A program made the position numbers and the translations under genes. From Vibrio sp. Of7-15 (GTDB taxonomy: Bacteria; Pseudomonadota; Gammaproteobacteria; Enterobacterales; Vibrionaceae), in the NCBI RefSeq assembly GCF_022347565.1, contig NZ_JAKRGH010000015.1:1-64000 (forward strand): 64,000 bases of DNA. The letters run 5' to 3'. Under the pieces are notes generated by a model. It was not told the origin of the DNA and searched no databases. It saw only the letters and a list, made by a program, of their open reading frames with translations. How positions within the stretch are numbered: the stretch's first letter is position 1; every line of letters starts with the position of its first letter. This document shows, piece after piece, positions 1 to 7,932 of this stretch.

Positions 1-1
1 C

Positions 2-334
2 ATCATGATTGACAACGAACAACTGTATTTGGTGGTGAATAACCAGCTTATTCGTAACCCCGATTACTGGCAGAACTTTCTTGATGGCAACATAAAGCTG
101 TGCACCTCAAAGGTGACAGACATGAGCGAGCTGTTTGCCAAACACGAATACTTTAATCAAAACATCAGCCAGTGGGACACCTCCCGCGTGACCAACATGA
201 ATGACATGTTTAAAGGGGCGAAGCGCTTTAATCAGGATTTGTCGTCGTGGAACGTGCTGCGTGTTACTACGCACCAACATTTTGCTAAAGACAGCGCCCT
301 TACACCAGAGTCCCTTCCTCTGTTCAACCACTAA
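2..334 (+). CDS. BspA-family (DUF285) repeat protein, 5'-truncated by window edge
   Basis: The reading frame is already open at the first base, and its first part ([13 protein letters not shown], then [12 protein letters not shown]) matches residues about 43-83 of the next gene, where a signal peptide comes first. The true start is therefore probably upstream of the window and the ATG at base 5 internal. Two DUF285 units are visible, with the pattern MF-x-GA-x-FNQ-D-hydrophobic-W-(D/N)-x(2)-VT. The C-terminal tail ([15 protein letters not shown]) matches that of the neighbour, so the pair are tandem paralogues separated by 38 bp. DUF285 proteins are usually secreted or surface proteins with leucine-rich-like repeats. 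The ligand cannot be told from sequence. Confidence 0.75.
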   Translation: MMIDNEQLYLVVNNQLIRNPDYWQNFLDGNIKLCTSKVTDMSELFAKHEYFNQNISQWDTSRVTNMNDMFKGAKRFNQDLSSWNVLRVTTHQHFAKDSALTPESLPLFNH

Positions 335-372
335 TTACCTTTTTCATTGTCACAGAAAAACTAGGAAATACT

Positions 373-1494
373 ATGAAACCCTCAACGTCAGTTACCCCTC
401 TTCTTCTTGGTACGGCTTTGCTTGCCAGCAGCGGTGCCTATGCCCGTGATATCTCTGTAAAATGCCCAGATGCCCCAGTCAACTCCGTTGTACTTGAAAA
501 CGGCCGTGTGTATGTGGTGGTGGATAACACTCTAATTAAAAACAAAACCTTATTAGATAACCTAGAACAGGGGCATATTCGCTTTTGTACCAGCCAAGTC
601 ACAGACATGAGTAAGGTATTTGAAGACAGAAAAGAATTTAATGCGGATATTAGCGACTGGGACACATCTCATGTGACACGTATGTCTGAGATGTTTATGG
701 GTGCTGAGGCATTTAACCAAAATATTGGCCGTTGGAATACCGCTAATGTTGCCTACATACATAGTATGTTTGCTGGAGCTGAAGCATTTAACCAAGACAT
801 TGGTCATTGGGATACCTCTAGGGTAACAAACATGCATAGTATGTTTGAAGGAGCCAAAGCATTTAACCAAGACATTAGCCACTGGGATACCTCTAGCGTG
901 GTAATCATGACTGCTATGTTTAATGGAGCTAAAGCATTTAACCAAGACATTAGCCGATGGAATACGTCGAGTGTAAAAGATATGTATCTCATGTTTAGTA
1001 AGGCTAAAGCATTTAACCAAGATATTGGTTACTGGGATACTTCTAGCGTGAGAACTATGTATAGCATGTTTAGAGGGGCTCATGCATTTAATCAAGATAT
1101 TGGTTACTGGGATACTTCTAGCGTAACAAACATGTCTTGGATATTTTCAAACGCAGAAGCATTCAACCAAGATATTGGCCACTGGGATACTTCTAGCGTA
1201 AAAGAGATGTATAGCATGTTTAGAGGGGCTCATGCATTTAACCAAGATATTGGTCATTGGGATACTTCTAACGTAACAAGAATGGATAGTATGTTTAGTG
1301 GCGCTCCTACATTCAACCAAGATATTGGCCATTGGGACACCTCTAATGTTACGAATATGGAACTCATGTTTAAAGAAGCAAAAGTTTTCTCCCAAGATCT
1401 AACAAACTGGAATGTCAGCAACGTAACTAAGCACGAAAATTTCTCAACCGACAGCGCTTTAACAGAAGAACAACTGCCGTATTTTGTTAACTAA
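373..1494 (+). CDS. Secreted BspA-family (DUF285) leucine-rich-like repeat protein
   Basis: A 373-residue protein. The N-terminus is a signal peptide (charged start, hydrophobic run [11 protein letters not shown], likely cleavage after AYA near residue 24). A short cap carries cysteines at about 31 and 72. From residue 79 there are eleven consecutive 25-residue units of the type [25 protein letters not shown], ending in a cap with the motif [11 protein letters not shown]. Such repeats form an extended solenoid seen in BspA-like surface proteins. Because the signal peptide has no lipobox, the protein should be periplasmic or secreted. Near-identical inner units at DNA level suggest recent repeat expansion. 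The function is unknown; adhesion or protein binding is only a family-level guess. Confidence 0.8.
   Translation: MKPSTSVTPLLLGTALLASSGAYARDISVKCPDAPVNSVVLENGRVYVVVDNTLIKNKTLLDNLEQGHIRFCTSQVTDMSKVFEDRKEFNADISDWDTSHVTRMSEMFMGAEAFNQNIGRWNTANVAYIHSMFAGAEAFNQDIGHWDTSRVTNMHSMFEGAKAFNQDISHWDTSSVVIMTAMFNGAKAFNQDISRWNTSSVKDMYLMFSKAKAFNQDIGYWDTSSVRTMYSMFRGAHAFNQDIGYWDTSSVTNMSWIFSNAEAFNQDIGHWDTSSVKEMYSMFRGAHAFNQDIGHWDTSNVTRMDSMFSGAPTFNQDIGHWDTSNVTNMELMFKEAKVFSQDLTNWNVSNVTKHENFSTDSALTEEQLPYFVN
607..1431 (+). repeat. Eleven tandem 75-bp coding repeats
   Basis: Each 75-bp unit encodes one 25-residue DUF285 repeat. The middle units share long identical stretches such as GCATTTAACCAAGA and GGGATAC(T/C)TCTAG. 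Two units near 1066 and 1210 carry the same [16 protein letters not shown] segment. The array is therefore likely to gain or lose units by recombination or slippage. Confidence 0.85.
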
Positions 1495-1547
1495 AATTGC
1501 CGAGTAAATGGCGATAATACTTAAAAATAGCGCCTGAAAAGTAAAAT

Positions 1548-1635
1548 ACAGTGGCTGGGTTTATAGTTACAAAATTCAACTGGCCACTGTTTACCAATAA
1601 ACTGGCTCTACTCCATCGTAAGTCAGTTTATTGGT
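1548..1635. terminator. Two hairpins between convergent genes
   Basis: ACAGTGGC at 1548-1555 pairs with GCCACTGT at 1583-1590. ACCAATAAACTG at 1593-1604 pairs perfectly with CAGTTTATTGGT at 1624-1635. They lie between the ends of the BspA-like gene and ytoQ. A bidirectional terminator is likely, although no long T-run follows. Confidence 0.5.
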
Positions 1636-1662
1636 GCCATTTAGCCGAAGTTTATGCTGAGT

Positions 1663-2106
1663 TTATTTAGCACTAATGACGTATTTTAATATTTCTAGTA
1701 CTTGCTCTGGTGTTTTTGCCCACGCCATTGCAGCGGCATCAACCTCTTTCAGTGGGTGAACTAACGCTTCGCTGTGCAGAGTAATGTAAGGTTTTCCCAA
1801 AGCGGCACAGTAGCCAGCATCAAAAGCAGCGTTCCACTGTTTGTATTTATCACCAAATCGAATGATCGCGATATCACTCTTTTCAATTAACGTTTTGGTA
1901 CGAATCCCATTCACTTTAGCGGATTTATGATCACGCCAAAAATTATCACTCTCTTCTCCTAGCACGTCTCCTGCCGCATCACTAAGTTCATGATCCGTCA
2001 CCGCTGAGTAAAATTTAATGGGTAGTTGATTGGCTTCAGCCCCTTGGATCAGCTGCTCTCGCCAATCTGAATGTATTTCGCCCGACAAGTACACTTTGTA
2101 TTTCAT
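1663..2106 (-). CDS. ytoQ: YtoQ family protein
   Basis: A 147-residue soluble protein beginning MKYKVYLSGEIHSDWR, the characteristic start of the YtoQ family. The middle carries the family-type pattern SDNFWRDHKSAKVNGIRT, then DIAIIRFGDKYKQWNAAFDAGYCAALGKP, which resembles the nucleotide 2-deoxyribosyltransferase-like fold (YSGE, FDAGY-AALGKP). The length fits the family. The biochemical role of YtoQ is not established. The gene stands alone, and a perfect palindrome 54 bp upstream is a possible operator. Confidence 0.8.
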   Translation of the reverse strand: MKYKVYLSGEIHSDWREQLIQGAEANQLPIKFYSAVTDHELSDAAGDVLGEESDNFWRDHKSAKVNGIRTKTLIEKSDIAIIRFGDKYKQWNAAFDAGYCAALGKPYITLHSEALVHPLKEVDAAAMAWAKTPEQVLEILKYVISAK

Positions 2107-2159
2107 TGCTGCCTCTTAAATTCTTAGAATATTGGAGGGGGAATTCCCTTTGCTCGGAA

Positions 2160-2175
2160 TTATTGTATACAATAA
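2160..2175. promoter_or_regulatory. 16-bp perfect palindrome, GntR-like operator
   Basis: TTATTGTATACAATAA is its own reverse complement. The core TTGTATACAA resembles operators of GntR/FadR-type repressors. It sits upstream of ytoQ, where a promoter would be expected, and behind the 3' end of the gene at 2201. No GntR gene of that type lies nearby. Confidence 0.45.
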
Positions 2176-2200
2176 AGTAAAATTGTGTACTTAGTTTGAT

Positions 2201-2665
2201 CTAGTTTATTGACGAAGATAGCTTTTTCTTACGGCCTAAACGAACCCCGTCACGAATATTCAGCCCCAGTAACGTGGCATTGGTCGCGCCAGCCAGTAGC
2301 TCAATTCCTTGCAGCGCCCAGTACCACGAATCAAACTGCCCCACTGCCGACCAGTTGGCTAACACCACTGCCGCTGGCAATAAAATCAACAGGCCATTTG
2401 CCGCTGCCATTTTCATGCGCTTTTGTTTCACTAAAAACACACCACTAAGTTTGCCTTTATACAACTTAGCGCCACTTATTCCCGTGGCCATCATGGCAAG
2501 CATCAGTGCGCCCACACTGTATAAAATCGTTTGTTTTACTGCGGCAATATCCGCATGGCTGCCAAAAACATCCACCACTACGCTGCTGGTGAAAAAAGAG
2601 ACTATTAATAAAAAGGCTGTCACCGCCGCCGTTTTATGAATGCGTTTCATGATCAATTTAGTCAT
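2201..2665 (-). CDS. Four-helix inner-membrane protein, function unknown
   Basis: About 154 residues when started at the ATG at 2665, which has AGAGGA 8 bp upstream; a longer frame begins at 2686. Four hydrophobic segments are visible (AAVTAFLLIVSFF; ILYSVGALMLAMMAT; ANGLLILLPAAVVLA; WALQGIELLAGATNATLLG). The C-terminus is basic (RLGRKKK). Histidines are few, so I do not see a clear haem-binding pattern. It lies 39 bp downstream of the cytochrome c'-like gene on the same strand and is probably co-transcribed with it. A membrane partner of that redox protein is possible, but this is inference. Confidence 0.6.
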   Translation of the reverse strand: MTKLIMKRIHKTAAVTAFLLIVSFFTSSVVVDVFGSHADIAAVKQTILYSVGALMLAMMATGISGAKLYKGKLSGVFLVKQKRMKMAAANGLLILLPAAVVLANWSAVGQFDSWYWALQGIELLAGATNATLLGLNIRDGVRLGRKKKLSSSIN

Positions 2666-2704
2666 CTGTTGTTCCTCTTTAAACAATAAAAATAGATAAA
2701 GCCA

Positions 2705-3208
2705 TTACCACAATGAGCGATACTGGCGGTGACAGCTTTTGCAGGTAGCCCCCGCTTGCTTTAACCCTTGCTGAGCTGAGCGGCTGTCTTGGTTATTCAC
2801 CGCCACCAGCATCTCGGTAAAGCCTTGATCCATCTCTGCCATTAAACGATTAAATTGGGTTGGTTTACTCCACACGGCTGATTTTGCTCGGCTTCCGTCT
2901 TCACTGCCTTGAGGAAACGCGTTTTTTAAACCACTGGCGGCTTGCTGGCTTTGCTCAGCGAGAACACGAACGTTTACCCAATCAGGCGTGCTTGTATTTA
3001 ATGCCTTTCCTAGTTGCTTCATGTTTTTATCTATGGTTTCGAAATGGCTCTGACGTGCGTTAATGATCTTTTCACTGGATAAGTTCTCAGCAGCCGATGC
3101 CACCGTAGAGAACAAAGCACCGAGAGTAACTAGTGCAACCATCGAAGCCATTACTGCTTTTCTGTGTATCGTTTCTGATGAATGTGCCTGTGCGGTTTGT
3201 TGGTTCAT
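2705..3208 (-). CDS. Periplasmic cytochrome c' family protein
   Basis: The chosen ATG at 3208 is preceded by AGAGGA; a longer frame starts at 3226. The N-terminus is a signal peptide (AVMASMVALVTLGALFSTVASAA, cleaved near residue 40). The mature part is mostly helical and ends with the haem c attachment site CKSCH (C-x2-C-H), followed by RQYRSLW. A C-terminal haem site in a four-helix protein is typical of class II cytochromes c'. These bind gases or transfer electrons in the periplasm. The gene diverges from a cytochrome b561-like gene across a large inverted repeat, a common partnership for class II c-type and b-type cytochromes. Confidence 0.75.
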   Translation of the reverse strand: MNQQTAQAHSSETIHRKAVMASMVALVTLGALFSTVASAAENLSSEKIINARQSHFETIDKNMKQLGKALNTSTPDWVNVRVLAEQSQQAASGLKNAFPQGSEDGSRAKSAVWSKPTQFNRLMAEMDQGFTEMLVAVNNQDSRSAQQGLKQAGATCKSCHRQYRSLW

Positions 3209-3265
3209 GTTCAATCCTCTTTGCATTTTGGTTTTAAGACCATCATTGGTTGCTGACTTACATTT

Positions 3266-3311
3266 AATTTACACTGCAATTATTGCTTGAGCAACAATTG
3301 CAGTGTAAATT
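3266..3311. promoter_or_regulatory. Long inverted repeat between divergent cytochrome genes
   Basis: A 21-bp left arm (3266-3286) and a 21-bp right arm (3291-3311) match at 20 of 21 positions around the 4-base centre TTGA; the core is AATTTACACTGCAATT. It lies in the 137-bp divergent promoter region of the cytochrome c' and b561 genes. It is well placed as a shared operator. The MarR-type gene at 4087 is one candidate regulator, but the arms are longer than usual for MarR sites. Confidence 0.6.
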
Positions 3312-3345
3312 ATTTCTACCAACATTATCGTAAGAGGAAAAAACA

Positions 3346-3975
3346 ATGAAAGTATGGGACTTACCAACAAGGCTTTATCACTGGCTACAAGCCCTTTTTT
3401 GCACCGTTTTGTTAGTGTCTGGATTTAGCGGTAATGGGCCACATGAACTCATTGGTATCGCTTTATTTATGTTGCTTTTATGGCGATTAAGTTGGGGGAT
3501 CATTGGCAGTGACACCAGCCGATTCAGTCAGTTTCTGGCCTCTCCGGCTTCCGTGTGGCGTTATTTGAAAGGAAAAAGAAAAACCACCGTTGGCCATAAC
3601 CCTGCTGGCGGCTGGATGATCATCACCATGCTACTGTGCTTATTTACCCAATGCCTTACTGGTTTCATTTTAATGGGGGTATTCGATGCATGGCTCAGTG
3701 ACAATAGTTTCATTCTGGAAAACACCGCGCTTATTGGGCTGCTTCATGGTTTAGGGGCTCGCTTGTTACTGCTGCTTATTGGCTTCCATCTGTTTGCGAT
3801 TTTGTTTTACAAATTCAAACGAATCCCCTTGGTTAAGGCCATGTTTACCGGAAAGCAGCCTCACCAACAAGGCATTACAGAGCCGAAATTTAAACAAAAA
3901 AGACTCGCCTTTAGTTGTTTATTAGCCTGTGTTGGTGGGGTATTCACCCTGTTAAAAGCATCGGGCGTAGCGTGA
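3346..3975 (+). CDS. Cytochrome b561-like diheme membrane protein
   Basis: A 209-residue protein starting MKVWDLPTRLYHWLQA, the signature of the b-type cytochrome family of the Ni/Fe-hydrogenase/b561 group (V-W-D-x-PTRLxHW). Membrane helices occur at about residues 10-28, 35-55, 85-110 and 130-158. Likely haem ligands are His12 and the histidines in GLLHGLG and GFHLFAILFY. RBS AAGAGGAA precedes the ATG. It probably passes electrons from the quinone pool to the divergently encoded cytochrome c'. A fifth hydrophobic stretch at the C-terminus (LAFSCLLACVGGVFTLL) may be an extra helix. Confidence 0.8.
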   Translation: MKVWDLPTRLYHWLQALFCTVLLVSGFSGNGPHELIGIALFMLLLWRLSWGIIGSDTSRFSQFLASPASVWRYLKGKRKTTVGHNPAGGWMIITMLLCLFTQCLTGFILMGVFDAWLSDNSFILENTALIGLLHGLGARLLLLLIGFHLFAILFYKFKRIPLVKAMFTGKQPHQQGITEPKFKQKRLAFSCLLACVGGVFTLLKASGVA

Positions 3976-4086
3976 TAAGCGAGAGGGATTTGATATGGCT
4001 TATCATCGACTTATCCCTTATAGTGCCAAACATAGACAGTGCCTACGCATATTCTCCCTAATCACAACCAAGAAAGAATCAAAATA

Positions 4087-4521
4087 ATGAGTACTTCATT
4101 CGATCGTCAAAAAAGTTTGGGCTGGCTTATCAATGTCGTGGCCCTCAAACTCAAAAACGAACTTGATGCTGGCCTAAAAGAGCATGGCCTTTCCATTGCG
4201 CTATGGCCAACATTAATGTGTTTATGGGAAGAAGAAGGCGTCACCCAGCGAGAAATCGCCATAAAATCCAAAGTGGAAAGCTCCACTACCACCCGAACCA
4301 TAGATAAATTGGTGAAGCTGAATTTAGTCGAACGCCAAGATGATCCTAACAGTCGCCGTTCATTTCGTATTTATTTAACGGATGAAGGCCGCGCTCTGAA
4401 GGATAAATTGATCCATTTACCCACCCAAATTAACGAAGCGGCGTTGTCTTCATTAAACGATGAAGAGCAAGATCAAATGATTTCGCTCTTACAGAAAATG
4501 GTGAAAGACATCGACGTATAA
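4087..4521 (+). CDS. MarR family transcriptional regulator
   Basis: 144 residues from the ATG at 4087, preceded by AAGAAAGAA; a GTG at 4039 extends the frame but has weak support. The winged helix-turn-helix is clear: VTQREIAIKSKVESSTTTRTIDKLVKLNLVERQDDPNSRRSFRI, with the D-x-R-(S/R) wing motif (DPNSRR) typical of MarR. The family usually represses a neighbouring operon and responds to phenolic or oxidant ligands. The neighbours are the cytochrome genes, whose shared promoter holds a long inverted repeat, so local control of those genes is a reasonable but untested inference. Confidence 0.85.
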   Translation: MSTSFDRQKSLGWLINVVALKLKNELDAGLKEHGLSIALWPTLMCLWEEEGVTQREIAIKSKVESSTTTRTIDKLVKLNLVERQDDPNSRRSFRIYLTDEGRALKDKLIHLPTQINEAALSSLNDEEQDQMISLLQKMVKDIDV

Positions 4522-4543
4522 ATCACGTTCTCGCAGCGGGGGC

Positions 4544-4681
4544 ATGCAAGCACAAACTCAGCATTTAACCACTCAGGATATGATCAATGTTACTGCTTAC
4601 TACGCCTCTTTACAGCCTGACAATCTAAAAGCGATTGTCGAACGTTATGTGCAGCCTAAACAAATAAAGCAGCAGGATTAA
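4544..4681 (+). pseudogene. C-terminal remnant of a class I cytochrome c
   Basis: The 45-codon frame MQAQTQHLTTQDMINVTAYY, followed by ASLQP, matches the last helix of cytochrome c553/c4-type proteins, where (S/T)-QDI-x(3)-AAYYASL is usual. No haem site CxxCH and no signal peptide precede it; the MarR stop codon is only 22 bp upstream. It is best read as the surviving end of a deleted cytochrome gene, in keeping with the redox genes alongside. Confidence 0.6.
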
Positions 4682-4795
4682 CAACAATTCTCCCACGGGC
4701 TACTATTACGTAGCCTTTTGGCCGTACTTATGCACTTATTGAAGCGTGAGTGTCAGTAAACTTTACAGTTCATTGATCCTGAGTTCACTTAACCG

Positions 4796-5230
4796 CTATT
4801 TTGTGAGCTGTTGCTGTAAACGAATAATGCATTCACTCGCTTCGGCTTCATCAACAAAGCGCTGTGGGTGATCGGCAAGGTAAATAGTGTCACCTTCACT
4901 GCGGTGCCTTAAATACCAAAGCCCTTTTGTACCCACAGAATAATTAATTGAACTACTGGCTTTTGGTTGTTCCCCAGATGGCAGAGCAAGAAAAACCAAT
5001 GTGCCTTCTACTTTTCCTTTCAATATTTTATCAACACGAATCACCCCTAAGTTAACAGTGCCGATCTTTGTTAGATCGCGTATTTCACTTTCACCAAGAA
5101 ACTCTCCCGTGATAATTAACTGGGAATATTCGAGCAACTGAGCCTCGGTCATTTTTGCCCACATGGCATGCCCCTCTACGCTAAATAAAAGTAAACCAGA
5201 CCATAACCACCTTTTAAAACCATTCAACAT
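4796..5230 (-). CDS. Hypothetical secreted protein
   Basis: A 144-residue protein with a signal peptide (KRWLWSGLLLFSVEGHA, probable cleavage after HA near residue 22). The mature part contains the segment LIITGEFLGES and later LGVIRVDKILKGK, a pattern seen in small periplasmic beta proteins in which an 'ADvVVvGeV' strand is followed by 'V-x-V-L-KG'. The C-terminus carries CIIRLQQQLTK. I recognise no catalytic motif. It stands alone, with a large gap on the far side. The annotation stays at secreted hypothetical protein. Confidence 0.6.
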   Translation of the reverse strand: MLNGFKRWLWSGLLLFSVEGHAMWAKMTEAQLLEYSQLIITGEFLGESEIRDLTKIGTVNLGVIRVDKILKGKVEGTLVFLALPSGEQPKASSSINYSVGTKGLWYLRHRSEGDTIYLADHPQRFVDEAEASECIIRLQQQLTK

Positions 5231-5563
5231 AGAAGAAAAGCCTCCGGTTTATTTACCGTAATTGACTCATTTCGAGCTAATGCATCCAAGTGTAGCTGAT
5301 CATATTCCAAGTATCTGTAGAGCACGAAAAGAGGTCGCCAACGGATTTTTGTCAGCTTATTTTACAATTTCGAAGAATTAGACGCCCTTTTTAACACCGT
5401 TATTTCTTTAACTCTTTAATAATAATAACACTATGCCCTTTGGCGTAATTAGTGCTTGATCATCACGTTTGTCGTTTTACCTAAAACGGACACCTTAGGT
5501 GATTAGCAATGTGAATATCTATTGCTCAGCACCTCCCGACGATACTATGCAGAGGGCACGTAG
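5231..5563. other. Intergenic region between divergent genes
   Basis: It must hold the promoters of the hypothetical secreted protein (leftward) and the metalloprotease (rightward). I see no strong inverted repeat, RNA gene or additional reading frame in it. Confidence 0.5.
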
Positions 5564-6319
5564 ATGAGTTGGAAAAGAAAACTAGTTATTTTAGCGGTAC
5601 TATTAAATGGCTACCTCTTCACCACACCAGCTTGGTCCGTTCCAATCAGCTCTGACTTTGTAGTTGGCCCTACGATTCCAGGTAAATGGGGATCACCCGT
5701 ATTTGGTACAGGTGCAACCATAACATGGAGTTTAATGGGAAGTGGCCTAACAACAGATGCAGGCGCTGGAACCAGTGTGGATCTCGCCACCTTCATGCCA
5801 GTAGGCTTTAAAGATGAAATTATTGCGGCTTTTGATGCGTGGTCTGCGGTTGCTGACCTCACCTTTATCGAAGTTGCCGATCCTGGCGTTGGCTGGCTCG
5901 ATGTCGGCGCAGATGCCGTTGATATTCGTATAACCGGACATGTTTTTGATGGCGCTCTTGGCACATTAGCTCATGCCTTTTTCCCGCCAGAAAATGGGGG
6001 CGCAGCCGCTGGGGACTTACACTTTGATATTGATGAACTCTGGAAAATAGGATTTGGTGGGCCAGGTTTTGATATCTTCCAAGTGGCTGCTCACGAAATT
6101 GGCCACTCTATTGGACTTGATCATACTGCCGTTCCTGATTCTCTGATGAACCCATTCATCTCGGAAGCCTTCCGCGGGCCACAAGCCGATGACATTGCAG
6201 GTGCGATACATATTTATGGCCCCGCCGCCATATTAATACCTGAACCATCGTCTTTGGCATTATTTGGAATAGGGTTGCTCGGCTTTGGTGTTTGGCGTAA
6301 ACGTCAACCACACGCTTAA
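5564..6319 (+). CDS. Secreted matrixin-like zinc metalloprotease with PEP-CTERM tail
   Basis: A 251-residue protein. A signal peptide (LVILAVLLNGYLFTTPAWS) leads into a matrixin-type catalytic domain with the zinc motif HEIGHSIGLDH, placing His177, Glu178, His181 and His187. The Met-turn region SLMNP follows about ten residues later. The C-terminus is a PEP-CTERM sorting signal: Pro226-Glu-Pro-Ser, a hydrophobic helix (LALFGIGLLGFGV) and the basic end WRKRQ. Such tails are processed by an exosortase and linked to exopolysaccharide biofilms. No exosortase gene is in this window. Peptidase family M10 is the best match. The zinc site looks intact, so activity is likely. Confidence 0.85.
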   Translation: MSWKRKLVILAVLLNGYLFTTPAWSVPISSDFVVGPTIPGKWGSPVFGTGATITWSLMGSGLTTDAGAGTSVDLATFMPVGFKDEIIAAFDAWSAVADLTFIEVADPGVGWLDVGADAVDIRITGHVFDGALGTLAHAFFPPENGGAAAGDLHFDIDELWKIGFGGPGFDIFQVAAHEIGHSIGLDHTAVPDSLMNPFISEAFRGPQADDIAGAIHIYGPAAILIPEPSSLALFGIGLLGFGVWRKRQPHA

Positions 6320-6351
6320 TAGTCGCTACCCACTAACATTACTTATCAATA

Positions 6352-6395
6352 AAAAGCCACTTTTTACTGTATGCTATTAAAAGGTGGCTTTTCTA
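6352..6395. terminator. Bidirectional terminator
   Basis: AAAAGCCAC (6352-6360) pairs with GTGGCTTTT (6384-6392), with A-rich and T-rich flanks. It lies between the convergent metalloprotease gene and nagA and can serve both. Confidence 0.75.
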
Positions 6396-6408
6396 TTCGT
6401 AAACAAAA

Positions 6409-7563
6409 CTAAAACAGCATTAATTCTCCATCCGCCAACACGCCTTTAGCTTGACCTTTGTCGTCTAACACCGTCGCAGAAGCACGATAATCTGGCTTTA
6501 AATAACCTAGCTCCTTTTCCATGCCTATGGCATAAGCTGGATACGTGGAAGCCATTTTCAACGCTTCTGTTTCTTCCACTCCCCAATGAATTAAGTTATT
6601 TACTGACTCATCCATACCGATGTGCGCGCCAGCCAAATTACCATTTCGATCAATTAACTTACCGTTATCTAACGTAATGGTATTGCCATTTAGCACAAAA
6701 TTTTGCTTCGGGTTGCCCACCGATGCCATAGCGTCGGTAACAATGAATAACTTCCCTTTCGGTTTATTACGTAACGCCATTAAAATATTGTTTGGGTGGA
6801 CATGAAAACCATCGGCGATCACTGAGCACCACGCCCCATCGTTACTTAACGCTCCACCAACTACGCCGGGAAACCGCCCTTGTTGCGCCGACATGGCATT
6901 ATATAAATGAGTAAAGCCATGAATATGAGATTTGGTTTCACGATTAATGACATCAAAATCAGCATTACTATGACCACAAGAAATAATGACTCCTTGTTCA
7001 CTTAACCATTTCAATGCTCTGTTATTCACTTCTTCCGGCGCAAGAGTCACTAATGTGACCCCTTGTGTTAACCAAGGTAAAGACGCGAGATCTTGTATTT
7101 TAGGGTCAAAAAAATGCCGTGGATCATGAGCACCTTTTTTCTCCTTACTGAGCCATGGCCCTTCTAAATGCACACCCAATATGCCTGATTGTTTATCTTC
7201 GAGGGCTTGCTGTACTGCACTTAATGCGTCAGCCATGGTTTCCATAGTGTCACTAATAAGAGTAGGTAAACAGTAAGCGCTGCCATGTCGGCGATGAGCT
7301 TGCATGATGGTATGGATACCTTCCGGCGTTGGAAACTGATTAAACATCACTCCACCACCACCGTTGACTTGTAAATCAATAAACCCCGGCGCGATAGTAC
7401 AATCACCAAGATCGATACAATTAATATCTGAACTCAAATTATCAACAGGGACAATGCCAACAATTTTATTTTCATCCCACACTAACGCCGAATGAGTATG
7501 AAACTGTTCCCCATCAAAAATACGTTCTGCCGCAAGCGCTGAAATAGTTATTTCTTTTTTCAT
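6409..7563 (-). CDS. nagA: N-acetylglucosamine-6-phosphate deacetylase
   Basis: Catalyses GlcNAc-6-phosphate to glucosamine-6-phosphate plus acetate in the cytoplasm, the step after phosphotransferase uptake of GlcNAc. The amidohydrolase landmarks are present: GFIDLQVNGGGGVMFN, the metal ligand Glu in HLEGPWLS, histidines in ISCGHSNADF and HLYNAMS, and the catalytic Asp in VTDAMASVG. The ATG at 7563 (MKKEITISA) is preferred; an ATG four codons upstream (7575) is also possible. The size of about 384 residues is normal. It is separate from nagB or nagC here, and I see no NagC box I would defend. It would work with the chitobiase at 39.5 kb in chitin use. Confidence 0.93.
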   Translation of the reverse strand: MKKEITISALAAERIFDGEQFHTHSALVWDENKIVGIVPVDNLSSDINCIDLGDCTIAPGFIDLQVNGGGGVMFNQFPTPEGIHTIMQAHRRHGSAYCLPTLISDTMETMADALSAVQQALEDKQSGILGVHLEGPWLSKEKKGAHDPRHFFDPKIQDLASLPWLTQGVTLVTLAPEEVNNRALKWLSEQGVIISCGHSNADFDVINRETKSHIHGFTHLYNAMSAQQGRFPGVVGGALSNDGAWCSVIADGFHVHPNNILMALRNKPKGKLFIVTDAMASVGNPKQNFVLNGNTITLDNGKLIDRNGNLAGAHIGMDESVNNLIHWGVEETEALKMASTYPAYAIGMEKELGYLKPDYRASATVLDDKGQAKGVLADGELMLF

Positions 7564-7932
7564 GATGAAATCCATTTTAATTATGTCTATTTAGGATGAA
7601 TGGCAGGCATCTACGTACCTCTTTATGTCACCCATTCTCCTTATTTCACTTTATCTTAATTACTCCATTAAGTGTTGTATCATTTCGCTCCAATTCAAAG
7701 ACATAAAGAAACTTAAAGGAAGATCACCTTTATGCTGCCCTCTTGGCCTATTATATGGAGATCGCAGAGAGGCAAGCTAACAAACCGTTAAGTAAGGGAA
7801 AGGGGAAGGAAGATAGATCGGAAGGGGAAGTATGGTAAAGCAATACCGCATGCTCAAAAATAAGACACGATGGAACAGCTCTTAAAACAAAAAACGTAAA
7901 TGTTCTGAATAAGAATTATTCTTTAATTTGAA
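7564..7932. other. Intergenic region upstream of nagA
   Basis: It contains the nagA promoter and a purine-rich stretch (about 7785-7835, with runs such as GGGAAAGGGGAAGGAAG). A 27-codon frame near 7757 has no recognisable content, and I see no RNA gene. Confidence 0.4.

Noticed and set aside
562-1395. Long leftward frames inside the BspA-like gene
   Set aside because: They are antisense images of the 75-bp repeats, have no ribosome binding site and give no recognisable protein.
2209-2639. Rightward frames opposite the four-helix membrane protein
   Set aside because: They overlap the real gene on the other strand and have a low-complexity composition.
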